64,000 nt of DNA from Lonicera japonica (lineage: Eukaryota > Streptophyta > Magnoliopsida > Dipsacales > Caprifoliaceae), in NCBI GenBank assembly GCA_021464415.1, contig CM038467.1, positions 9,503,411 to 9,567,410 on the forward strand, read 5' to 3'. This document shows positions 37,211 to 49,000 of this stretch, piece by piece. How positions within the stretch are numbered: position 1 is the stretch's first letter; each line of letters begins with the position of its first letter. The translations under genes were made by a program, and so were the position numbers. The notes under the pieces were generated by a model. The model was not told where the DNA came from and did no database searches. It saw nothing but the letters and a program-made list of their open reading frames with translations.

Positions 37211-38508
37211 AATCACAACTAAAGACATGAAAAGAAAAAAAAAACTATACTTAGATAGTGCTTCAACATCCATGGAGCTCATTTCCTTCGTTAATCCCGT
37301 CGATCTATGATACTTTTCGTCAATCTAAGATGCTTGCATTCCTCTTTTTAATCGTAGTGTGCTTTCCCCTCTCTTCCAGATGAACTGTGTATCGCCTCTC
37401 CCTCCTCCCTGTTTCTGCGTGCGGGATTAAGAGTTGAAGAGGGAAGGGTAGTTTAGTCATTTTAAAATTCTTAAATTATCTAATTTATAAAAGACAAAAT
37501 ACTTATAACTAACCTAAAAACCAAAATTGTCCTTACAATAAAATAATAATGTGAAAAAAATCCTTCATTCATTAAGCTAATATATAATGTCCTTTTGTTG
37601 TATAAAATTATGAAAGGAGGTCTCTGAACCCATTTTCCCTAAATATAATTGGCAAGTATTTAATTCAATTGAGTTGGTATGTACAACTGTTTCTATCCCG
37701 TCTGCCAGTAGCCCATATTTCTTCCAACTATTATGACGCAATTGTATTCAATATTGTATTTAGCTCATTAGCACATGTTTGCAGGGATTAGGTCTTGAGG
37801 GCCTTTTTGTCATATCAAGCAGGATCTATTTAGGCATTCGAAAGAAGTATGTGCTCGAACAAGGTCTATTTACAGACTTGGTCGAGACCTTTTGGCACGT
37901 CATGCTGCATTCATACGTGGCAGTCCACGTGTCTTTTTTGTTTATCCAAATGGAGTGAATTGATATTTTATCCTATCAAAGGATATGATTCTTATGTGAT
38001 ACTAAAATTTTGGTTTATGATCAAGTTTTGAAAAAATCATCTCCAATAGTGTTGTCAATAAAATTACTATTGACATTATTTATCAACTTTTTTAATAATT
38101 TTTTTTAAAAAAATATAGATTTTGTTCAATAGACCTTGGCAAAAAAATTTTAAAATATAAGTTTTATTGAAAATATAATTATAAATAGAAACTTAGCTAC
38201 ATGTCCCGTAAACACTCACCTAATTTATTAAATGGCACACATTTTATAGCTATTGTTTTAAGTCTCAACATTTTGAAAAAGGATAGTTTTTTGGTTGTAA
38301 GTCCGGTTGTTTTTCTGATTTTTAAAAGTACAAAATGGTTTTAATATTATGTTCAATGTCTATCCTACCATTGTTATACCCACTAATATAATCTGTATTT
38401 TTAGCGTATTTTTAATTGTTTGTAACTAATGGATATAAATTAGATAAGTTTGGATATAAACATCGTCATGGATATAGAATGATATATATGTTTATATATG
38501 TAGGGAAA
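37211..38508. other. Gene-free intergenic DNA
   Basis: No recognisable protein or element. A moderately GC-richer stretch at 37790-37940 is open for about 30 codons in two frames, without similarity that I recognise. Confidence 0.45.
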
Positions 38509-38897
38509 ATTTTAAGTAAGCTCCATTATTTAAGTATTATATTTATGGACAGAGCCATTTGTCACATTTTCTGATTGAATTTTTTAGTGAAATTTGGTAG
38601 GGATGTTCATCATGTGTAGAACATTTTCACCAAATTTTATCGAAAAATTCATCCGGAAAGTGAGTTAATTATATGATTGAAAAATATTGGTTCAGAAATA
38701 GATATATTAAATCTAATATTTTTCAATCCTATAATTAACCCGCTTTTCGGTTGAATTTTTTTATGAAATTTGGTGGAGATGTTCTACACATGATGAAAAA
38801 CGTTTCTACCAAATTTCATCAGAAAATTATATTAAAAAAAGTGTCAAATGGTCAAATCCGTAAACATGATCCTTAAATAATAGTACTTACTTAAAAT
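38509..38897. mobile_element. Foldback MITE, almost wholly palindromic
   Basis: The two halves are inverted copies of about 190 bp each: attttaagtaagctccatta on the left against attttaagtaagtactatta inverted from the right, continuing through caaatttcatc, ggttaattata and ttgaaaaatatt. Part of the same family appears at 49449-49560. No target duplication was identified. Confidence 0.8.
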
Positions 38898-39566
38898 GCA
38901 CCCATGTGTATAATTTAAACTACTATCTAAGAGAGAATGAGAATTGCTCCTCTTTTTGGCCCTTCCAAGACTTTAACTAAATTTCTTTTTTGTCTTTCTT
39001 CTTATTCTTTTTTCTTTCTCTCTCCTCCTTCCCCCATTTAATCAAGAAAAAATCTTGGGAGTCGAACGGTAGTAACCGATTTCAGCATGGCTAATCACAT
39101 GTAAAAAAGGGAGGAAAAAAGAGAGAAAAAAAAGGTCTCTTTAGGGCGAAAAAAGAAATCACCTCAACCTCCCCAATCCTAATCCAACAAACCAAACTCT
39201 TCTCTTTCTCTCTCCCCCTCTCTCTCTTTACAGAACTGGAGAAGTGATAATTCTAGACTTTTTCTCCTTTCTCATTTTTTCGTACAATAAATTTTCGTCT
39301 TTGTCTATTTTTCTAAGAAATTCCAATTTTTACTTATTTCTTAATTTTTCTCCCCAAACTTTCATGACTGCCCTATACTTGTACAAATACTAAAGTGAGA
39401 GTTCTCATAGCGACAACATCTAGTCTGAAAAAGTATACATTTTCTTCTCTAAATCCAATTTTAGGCTAGGAGAGAGAGACCATATCCAAGGCGGTAGATG
39501 TCAAGAAGATGAAGTTTTGAGGTGGCTTTTGTTTGTGTGTAACTTAATATGTCACGTTATTTGGCT

Positions 39567-40465
39567 ATATATATACAGTCTGGCTATTAAGAGGGACTCC
39601 CTCGCACTATCCGTGTGGGATAGATATATTATTCCTATAACCAAACACATGTACTCACTATTAAAAAAACAAAACACACGTAATTTTCTCGTTTCCCCAA
39701 TCTCAATTCGTCTTTCTCTCTCTCTCTACAATGCAGCATAAATACACACCCTTCCCCCAAGCTCAATTCGTCTCTCTCTCTCTTGACGATGCACACGTAA
39801 ATACACACCCTTCCATCACGTAATCGCTGGCCTCCCTCTCCATCGGCGTCTGCTCCTCTCTCTCTATATATATATATGTACAATCTGGCTATTAAGAGGG
39901 ACTCCCTCGCACTATCCGTGTGGGATAGATATATTATTCCTATAACCAAACACATGTACTCACTATTAAAAAAACAAAACACACGTAATTTTCCCGTTTC
40001 CCCAATCTCAATTCGTCTTTCTCTCTCTCTCTACAATGCAGCATAAATACACACCCTTCCCCCAAGCTCAATTCGTCTCTCTCTCTCTTGACGATGCACA
40101 CGTAAATACACACCCTTCCATCACGTAATCGCTGGCCTCCCTCTCCATCGGCGTCTGCTCCTCTCTCTATATATATATATATGTACAATCTGGCTATTAA
40201 GAGGGACTCCCTCGCACTATCCGTGTGGGATAGATATATTATTCCTATAACCAAACACATGTACTCACTATTAAAAAAACAAAACACACGTAATTTTCCC
40301 GTTTCCCCAATCTCAATTCGTCTTTCTCTCTCTCTCTACAATGCAGCATAAATACACACCCTTCCCCCAAGCTCAATTCGTCTCTCTCTCTCTTGACGAT
40401 GCACACGTAAATACACACCCTTCCATCACGTAATCGCTGGCCTCCCTCTCCATCGGCGTCTGCTC

Positions 40466-40485
<20 letters not shown>
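39567..40485. repeat. Three tandem 305-bp repeats
   Basis: The motif tggctattaagagggactcc starts at 39581, 39886 and 40191, giving an exact period of 305 bp twice. Units are nearly identical and each ends in a CT run and a TA run, whose lengths are the main differences. Each contains two shorter internal repeats of aaatacacacccttcc. Confidence 0.95.
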
Positions 40486-40497
<12 letters not shown>

Positions 40498-42185
40498 CTA
40501 TCTTTATCTCTCACGCACACACTTTCTCTGGTATATACACAGCAAAATCCCCTCCCCCAAATTGAAGACCTCCTTCTCTCACTGTCCCTCTTCAACGCCG
40601 GCGTCCCTCATCCGGCACCGCCCATTGCCACCTCCAAAGCCCTAATTCTCCCTAATTTTCTCTTTTGGGTCTCGAAGGTAAATAATTTATGTATTATACA
40701 CTATTAATTTTCTCCTACCAATTTATAATATCTTATATAGTTGAGGTTATTATGTAATTGATATATTTGAGAACCTTGTTATTGGGTATTTGATATTTAA
40801 TAGTTGATGATATTGGGTATTTGTTATTTGATAGTTGAGGATATTGTTTCTACATGATTTTTTTTATTCAGTGGAATTGAATAAGTTATTAAAGAAAACA
40901 TGAGTTTGTGGCCAAACTGAATAGAAAATATGTAGCTAAGTTATTAAAGAAACTTGTGTTTACTGATTAAACATATACATATGCACATCTTGCAGCTCAA
41001 TTACCATTTACCATAGTGCATGCCAAATATTAATAAACAGGGGTAATTGCCAAAAGAAAAATCTATTGTTATGACTTGTTCCTTCCTCAATGTTTCTATT
41101 ATTTGAAATTATATAATGAAGTAAGTTAGGTGTGTATTTGATTGCCAAAATTTTGAGTTAGTGCTTTGATATTCTACATCCCAAAAATTATGAGTTTATT
41201 TTTCCAAATTAAGAGCTACTTTTCCCATGTGAATATATATATATATCTTTTATCAAGAGTATTAGGTGCTTGCTCTTAGAACCAAAGAGTTGCTTTTGAA
41301 ATGATATATTATGGAAAAGCACATGCACTGTCTATACAAAAATCTAGTTAGATTTGGAATTTTAATATGCCTATGCAACTTAGTACGACTAATTCATACA
41401 TGTAATTTAATATGCCTAAATTTGATATATGTAATTTAATATACTTATGTAACTTAATATATATAAAATGATATATTCATTTATTGTACTAAATATATAT
41501 ATGATGTAATATATGATTATTATGGTGTAATCCCAAATATCCATGAAGTATGTGCATTTATTGTTTGTATCATCAGCGTAGTTATCAAGAGTTAAAACAT
41601 TTTGTGGTGCTTACTATGTCTACGCAAATTTATAGATATGTTTGCTATGTTAGTTATAATTGCAAACGTAATTTTAAGGTGTATATTTGTTAATTTCCAT
41701 AATGTTAGATTTCAAATTTATTTAGGGTGTTTTGACTTTTATATGTGAAATTTGAATTTTGATAATCTTTTAGGTATTTTTCGGATTTGAGTTAATGTTA
41801 GAATTAAATTATAGTTTATTTTTAAATTTCGAATTTATGAAAAATAGTTTGACTTTTATCTTATTAAGTTGAATTCAGATTTTATTATGGAGAGTTACTT
41901 AATTTTAGGAAATTTCATTGGTAGACATTGTCTAAGAGACCATGTAGATGGTCATTCTTGCAATCTCATTCCCTATTTTTATTACATAACCTTTATGGGC
42001 ATTTTTCATATTTGTGCTAGAAATGAATTTTTTTAAATCATTGTTTAAGAAGGCAATTGATGTTAAGAAGGCAAAAGGCTCCATAAGTGTGTTCCAAGCT
42101 GCTGTTCTGTAAATCATGTTCCTGAAACCTTTAATTACTGCGCACATGAAATGACTAGATTGAAGTATTATGTGCATTTTTTTTT
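40486..42185. other. Leader-like segment followed by AT-rich DNA
   Basis: At 40500-40678 a CT- and GC-richer stretch ends in ctcgaag|gtaaat, which looks like an untranslated first exon with a splice donor downstream of the tandem repeats. No coding exon follows in the next 1.5 kb, which is AT-rich and without recognisable protein. Confidence 0.35.
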
Positions 42186-42198
42186 GTGTGTGTGTGTG

Positions 42199-42242
42199 GT
42201 GGTGGGGGGGGGGGGGAGGGGGGGGCGGGGGCGGGCGGGCGG
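42199..42242. repeat. G-rich tract with quadruplex potential
   Basis: After a (TG)n run there are some 40 bases almost wholly G, with interruptions by single A or C. Several runs of three or more G lie close together. Confidence 0.85.
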
Positions 42243-42561
42243 AACTACCCCTTCTAGTATTATAAATCTTTTATCACCAATGATATTACGTAGTTTGGGC
42301 CTTTAGGCCTTGTTTGGAAAAAAAACAAAAATAAAATATTCTAAAAAAATCCATTGCAAGCTTTGTCAAAAATAAAAAGTTGAGAAGAGAAAGTGTAAGG
42401 TATTGCTAATTTTAATCATTTAGTCTTAATAATAAAGTTGAATAATCATTTAGGCTTAATTTATTTTCTTTTTCCATCTTTGCAAGCAAACGGAACCTTG
42501 GTTTTATAAACTCCCAATTCAAACATAAGAAAGAGTTATCTCTCAACCATAATAATATCTA

Positions 42562-43942
42562 GGCAAAATGACCAAAAATAACAACGAACTTTACCCCGAC
42601 TTTCACTTAGGTCATTGAACTTTTTTTCGCATCAATCATAACAACAAACTTTTGGCCGTTTATCAGTTACATCCAAAATGTAACTTCCGTCCGTTAAGTC
42701 TTAACGAAGTGTTTATGTGGGCAAAAAAAGCTGACGTGGCTTTTAAAAAATAATAATAATACATAAAAAAAATGAGACCTTCCCCTCTCTCTCAAATCCA
42801 CCGCACATTCTCTCTCCTTTCCGATCCCATCTCTGCCATTCTCTCCACCTCGATGTTTCTCTCTCCTTATCTTCTCCCTCCACCACACTAACCGAATCAC
42901 TTAAATATGAAATTAGCAAAACGCCCCCTTCTTTCTCCCATCTTCTTATCTCAGCCCCACATTAACCAAATGCTTTTTTTTTTCGGTTACAAACTTTTCC
43001 AGTGAGGTAGGGTCAGAGCCGTTTGTGATGGGAATATCAATTTCGTGTTTGCATTTGTAAAATTCAAGAGATAGAGATGGGGCTAATAGGCAAAGGAAGA
43101 ATACGACGGTGAAGTGGGTTCGCTGAAGAGTCATTAACCGAATACTCTGTTTTTTCAGTTACAAAATTTTTCGGTGAGAGAGAAACATCAAGGTGGAGAG
43201 AATGGCGGAGAGAGAAGGTGTGGTGGGTCTGTGATCTTTATACAAAATTTGAGAAAAAAAAACAAATTATGGCAATCAAATCAGCCATTGAATTCAGCTA
43301 CAGTAGCAGAAATCTGATATAAACCCTCCAAATTCAAACACTAAAAATAACAAAGCAAAGGTAATCAAATCAGCCATCCAATGCTGCAACAATAGCAGTA
43401 ATTAAAACAAATAAAGCAGAAAATAAAATAATCTGGCATAGAAATTGATGCTGATACAAATATATATAGACATATACATATATATATAGAGAGAGAAAGG
43501 AGATTATGCACGCAATCAGAGGCATCATTAAGGGAGGGAGGGGGCTCTTTATTTTTCTTAACACTAAACACTATCTTGATATTTAGGTGGTGATTGGGGT
43601 TTCAATGATCAATGAGACAGAAGGTGGAGGTGTGGTGGGTATGACGGGGTCGGAAAGGTGGAGGGAGGGGAGGAAGGAAGAAGGGGGAGTGGAGAGAGAG
43701 AGAGAGGAATGTCTATTTTTTATGTGTTATTTTTTTTTAATAAGCCACATCAAATTTTGTTGTACACATAAGTATTTCGTTAGCCACATAAGCACTCCGT
43801 TAAGATTTAACGGATGGAAGTTACATTTTGAATGTAACTGATAAACGGCTAGAAGTTTGTTGTTATGATTGATACGAAAAAAAGTTCAATGACCTAAGTG
43901 AAAGTCGGGGTAAAGTTCGTTGTTATTTTTGGTCATTTTGCC
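42562..43942. mobile_element. Well preserved Mutator-like non-autonomous element
   Basis: Terminal inverted repeats extend about 170 bp or more; the outermost 61 bp are identical by eye (start ggcaaaatgaccaaaaataa). Flanks are perfect 9-bp copies of taatatcta at 42553-42561 and 43943-43951, the Mutator signature. The 1,381-bp interior has a second pair of inverted segments (about 42835 and 43180) but no transposase. Confidence 0.93.
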
Positions 43943-43951
43943 TAATATCTA

Positions 43952-46079
43952 TCGCTCAATCACAACACCATTGCTCTCCGGCATCACCACCAATGATTTT
44001 GATTTCTTTCGGTTAAAGATTGATTTTTTTTTCTTTAGAACAAAATTTGGATAGTGATAATATCAATTTTCATATAATTTCAAAAAAAAGAATACCATCC
44101 ACTAAAAAAATCAGAGAATCTCAAGCAATTGGAATTGGTAGTGTCGGGAAGAGGGGGGGGGGATGGAACAAAGCGGGTATCCTTTGCTACACAACACACC
44201 TAGAAAAATTCCCAGAGTTACTTTGCACGAAGGTACGCCATTATTATACGTGATATTTTGTTTGCTGCTAATTCGTCCATATTGTAAATTAACTACGCGC
44301 AACATTTAGACTTCATTTAATAAGAACATGAAAAGATAAATTGAAAATGAAGTAAAAGTTTTTGTGTGACCAAAAATTTCATGAAAAAATAATGAATAAT
44401 ATTTTTTAAAAATAAGGGCATAAATATCGCTATCATTATGAAATAAGGAATTGTTTATCAATTATGTTTTAAAATAAGAATTTTGACTGAGTGCAAATTT
44501 AACTTAATTACTAGGATGATCCTTTAGATGAATGATGATGAAAATAATTTTTAATTACTAGGGTTAATAATTTGAGTTTAGTGTTTGACCATTAATTAAA
44601 AATAAAAATAATAGTGTGTATCAATAGAATAGTTATCATTTTTTTTTTTAATAAAGAGTGTTAAAAGGGTAAATTGAAGTGTGTCAATAGTAGCGTCCTT
44701 TTTTCAAACAAAAGTTGTATACTGTTATCCATAACCGTGTGCACCTTAATTACCTTCGACTTTGAGCAGAATTAAGTTGTTCGGCTGCTAAGAACTATCT
44801 CTTTCTATTATGCCGTCGGAGGCTCGAAGCTTTGGTCTTTGTTATATATGGCTATGCCCTCTTATCCAAAGGTGACTCGATTTTTATGGCATTGTAATTC
44901 TGAATCTATTATATATAGTCAGAGGAGCTCTCTTGTCCAGGAATTGTTTTTCTTCGCCCTCTTGTCCGGTGTGCGAAAGTGATAGAATCAACAACCTCTT
45001 CTTACGTGCTCGCGGCTGGGTACGTTGAATATGCGTGGAAATTGTGTCCCGGCCCCTTAATCAGTGGCTAGATTAATAGAAGATTGGATTTTTAATACTT
45101 CATCATCTCTTAGGGCCGGGTGCTCCAGTTGGTATATATGCCATGGTCCCTCCTGCTCAAACTATTTTCAGTTTCATTTGTACGGAAGTTCTTAAAGCTA
45201 GGTAGGATTTCAATTTTCAAGTTGGGGCCGTAATAATTTTCTTTCTTTTTTTACAAGAACAAACCAAATCTTCACATATGCATAAATTTTAAGTACTCAC
45301 AAACCAAATTTTAATATCAATTCTACCAATTAAACCACAGATCAAAATGTACCAGTAAACTTATAGAGTAAGAATGGAGATGATACAAGAGGAAGAGTTA
45401 GATACACGAGAGAGAGTGAGAAAGGGAAGATATATGAATTATTAGTGAAGAAGAAACAGATAAAATAGCAGACAAATTAAAGTATTAAGAGATGAGAGAG
45501 AGTAGAATAAGGAGAGATAGATAAGAGAATAATGAAAGAGAATAGGAGATAATAATGAACTACTAAAAGATCATACATCATTACTAAGAGGTAATGATTT
45601 TTAAACTTTGAAAATGTTTGAGGAAGTTTTGAATCGTAAAAATGTTTGAGATATGAAACATTGTATAGTTAAGATTTTAAGATGTCTTTTCAATAGTTGA
45701 TATTGCTCTTGACACGAGTTATATAACAAAGAAGATAAATGTAACATGGAAATATTATATAGAAGTTCCATTTCCTTATTTATCAATGTTTTAAAAATTG
45801 CTAGGCTCTCATAGGTTAGTTGGGGGGGCAAGAGAGGATCTACCGTCAAGAGAATTAATTAGATAAATGATTTTTGATTATAAATACTACTTTAAATAAG
45901 AGAGTAGTAAAATTTATTTTGGGTGAAATAAGTTATCTGATGCAGTTTATTAATTAATACAGGTTTCACTTAACCTTTACAAAGAACTTTCTCATTACAG
46001 TTAGTTGACGCACTTAATTTCATCAAGAGTTACAAGCACAAATTAAATTTGTACAGTTAGTTCGCAGAGCGATCCTCCA
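43952..46079. other. Gene-free intergenic DNA downstream of NEN gene B
   Basis: No recognisable coding sequence. A purine-rich stretch lies at 45370-45560. The 3' untranslated region of the exonuclease gene should occupy the right end. Confidence 0.5.
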
Positions 46080-49000
46080 TTATTTAGAACAAATAATCAA
46101 CTTCTGGGCGACTAGGCGAATGCCTGCTGATTGCTGATAGTCGTATGGATCCAAGGAGAAGTATGCATCCACTGAAGTCCCTGGACTCAATAATCCATCA
46201 AGCTCTTCTACTTCATATCTACTGAAAACAAGCCTCTGTGTGTTGCCAGATTCTTTCTCATATATCTCCGTGGTCCATCTTCCTGTATCCCCATCTGTTG
46301 CTGTTGGTATGCTGTAAAAATCAAGAATGTTTGAATCTCAACTAGTACATTGTGCTCCATTTTTACAAAATTATGGATTCATTCATCGATTAAAAAGATC
46401 ATGTCCAACACATTTTCTGAAAATGTAAACGCACAAAGTGTGATAACCCTAGTGTTATGGACGGGCTGTTGCATGTGTCAAGGAATAGCTGCAATACGTT
46501 TTGGCTGCGAGCATTCATCCCACATTTCAGTGAACTACTGATCTTATATCTGATGAACCTAGGTTTGCAGGCGAATCACTGTATGTGCCTTGGTGTGGAT
46601 TTAGTAGGTGCTGGTAGGCTACACAGCGTGGGCGAACATCCTAGGTCTTTTGGGATAAAAGCAAAATGGAGAGGTCTTGGGCCCAAAAAGGATAATATCT
46701 TACTGGGTTGCACCCGGATTCTGAGGGATATGATTAGGCCTAAATCAGACAATATCTTACTAGGCTGGCCAACTATTCTTTGCTAAAAGAGTGAAAGAGA
46801 GATCAACTTACTGTAACCGGATGGTGGGTGAAGTCCAGAATCCAGGCTTCCTAATCACAACAGGCCTCCATTCAGAGCTGTGACTGGAATCCATTGATAG
46901 TCTTTGGGCAAGATTATCGCAAGCATCCAAAACCCGACATAGGCTTGTAGATGCATCCACCACGAAACTCAACCGTGGCTGGCCAGCATAATCAACAAAT
47001 TTAGTGCTTATCCCAAATCGCACATTCAATCCAGTACAAGAAAGCCGTAATGCAGCTTCTTTGTGCAATATTTGTATTCTTTGGGTCCCACGATAAAATG
47101 GTACAAGAATTGCTGTAATGGAAGGTATGAAAACTTCATCGGGCTCCAAAAAGTTATTGCAGCTATCGGAAGCATCTGATACAATTGCTGAAGATGGCTC
47201 TGGATGATCAAAAGGAGATTCTGCTTCCATGGTTTCGTCGGTTTGAAGAGATTGTATTTCCATTTGGCCTCTAAGTAGACCCATGTCAATTTCCTTTTGA
47301 GCAACAGATTCAACTGGTGATGTTATCTGATTTGAAGGACGTGATAATGGCTGGTTTCTAATCTGCACGTTTGACAAGTGCCAACTCTCATTTGGTCCTG
47401 CTCTCTCTACCAAAGCATTTCCATTACTACTACTTGCAGTGGCATTTGTAATAAACATGTCTGGGAGGCTCGACTCCTGCAGGTGTAACCAGATTTCAAT
47501 ATCCTATTAAAACCAAAATTCCCGGCAACTGTTAAGCATTCCATATTCTTCTCTTTTTCTGTGTGTGTCATTTAGACTCTAGATAATACAATAATTTTCG
47601 AAAGTAGACTTAGGCATGTTTTTCTTTGAGAAACTAGACTCCGAGACGACTTCTATTAAATTCTGTCAAAAGTTAACAGTCATATGCTCAGCATGTGAGT
47701 TATAACTAAATTGTGGGAAAGAAAATGATCGTTAACTTTTGACAGAATTTAACAAAAGAAGCACCTAAGTACGTATAATATAAAAGAAAAGAAAAAGGTA
47801 CCCAAGTCTAATTTTGACAACTATCTTTATAAAGTCTAATGATCCTTTCTTTATTCAGTGTCAGAAAACTGAATTTCAAGTTAGCAGAATGATATTTCTG
47901 AAGGGGCAGCGAAATTTGTTGAACATTATTAAATGTGCGTCAAGTTAGCTGAATGATAAATGCAAATGGGTTCGTTTCCGTGAATTTCAGAATGAAGAAC
48001 CAGGAAATCATCTGAATAAAGAAGTCAACTTTGTAGCACACAAGTTTAGAAATTACCATGAACAGGACTGTTGCACAATACTTGATAACTTCAAGATTCA
48101 TCCGAACATCATCTAAACTCCTGAAAACCATTGCAAAAAATATTAGTCAAACGCAAGGGCTAAGCGTTGACAGAGTGAGCACGACAACTATTTCGTTTTT
48201 TAAGTTTGCACATTTTAATTTTATGGCTTCAATTGCTAATCCATATTTTTGGTAATTAAAGTCAAATAAATTGAGGAAAGAATAGTTTAATTTAATAGCA
48301 AGTGAGTTTGCTCAGTGATAAAGATGCCATGCACCCATATCGATGTCAATCTATAAGCAGGTGGGAAGGGACAATTACGTACCTATGTGCTTGCTGTCCA
48401 ATCCCAAAATAAGTAGCAAGAGTAGCCATCTGCATAGAAGAATGGGGCTCTGTATAAACAACATATAACTCTATACAAAAACATCAGAAATCCAAGACAT
48501 AATGTGGTTTTAGATCAGTGCCTCATGAATTATTATCAATACTAGTATATAATGAGGAAACAATCGCAAAGCCAGAAATTTAGTTAAGGAAGGCGAAATT
48601 CAAAGCACGCAAAAATATATTTAAAGTCATAAAATTTGAACGTAACATTAATAATATTATGCAATTAATCAAGAAACACAACTAATATTATGCAAGTAAT
48701 TAAGAAATAAAATTATACATAATATTAAAAAGTAGATCTAAGAAATGATTTAACTTGATAGCATTGAAAAAATGGGTAAAAATACCATTTTTGAGGTATT
48801 TTGAGGGTAATTTTCAGTAGAACCTCATACTCGGTTGTGAAAGATTATTATAGATTTGTATTTTCCTCCGTGAGGATATCAAAATCGTATATTTGTTTGC
48901 TTAAAATGGTTATGGGGTGAATAATAAATTGTCACCAAAAGTAGGTTACTTGAAATAAAAAAATGGAATGAAAATGGGCAAGTCCCGCATGGGAATTTTG

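Noticed and set aside
39635..40287. Two almost identical 115-codon minus-strand frames
   Set aside because: They are the same frame read through the 305-bp tandem repeats, not paralogous proteins.
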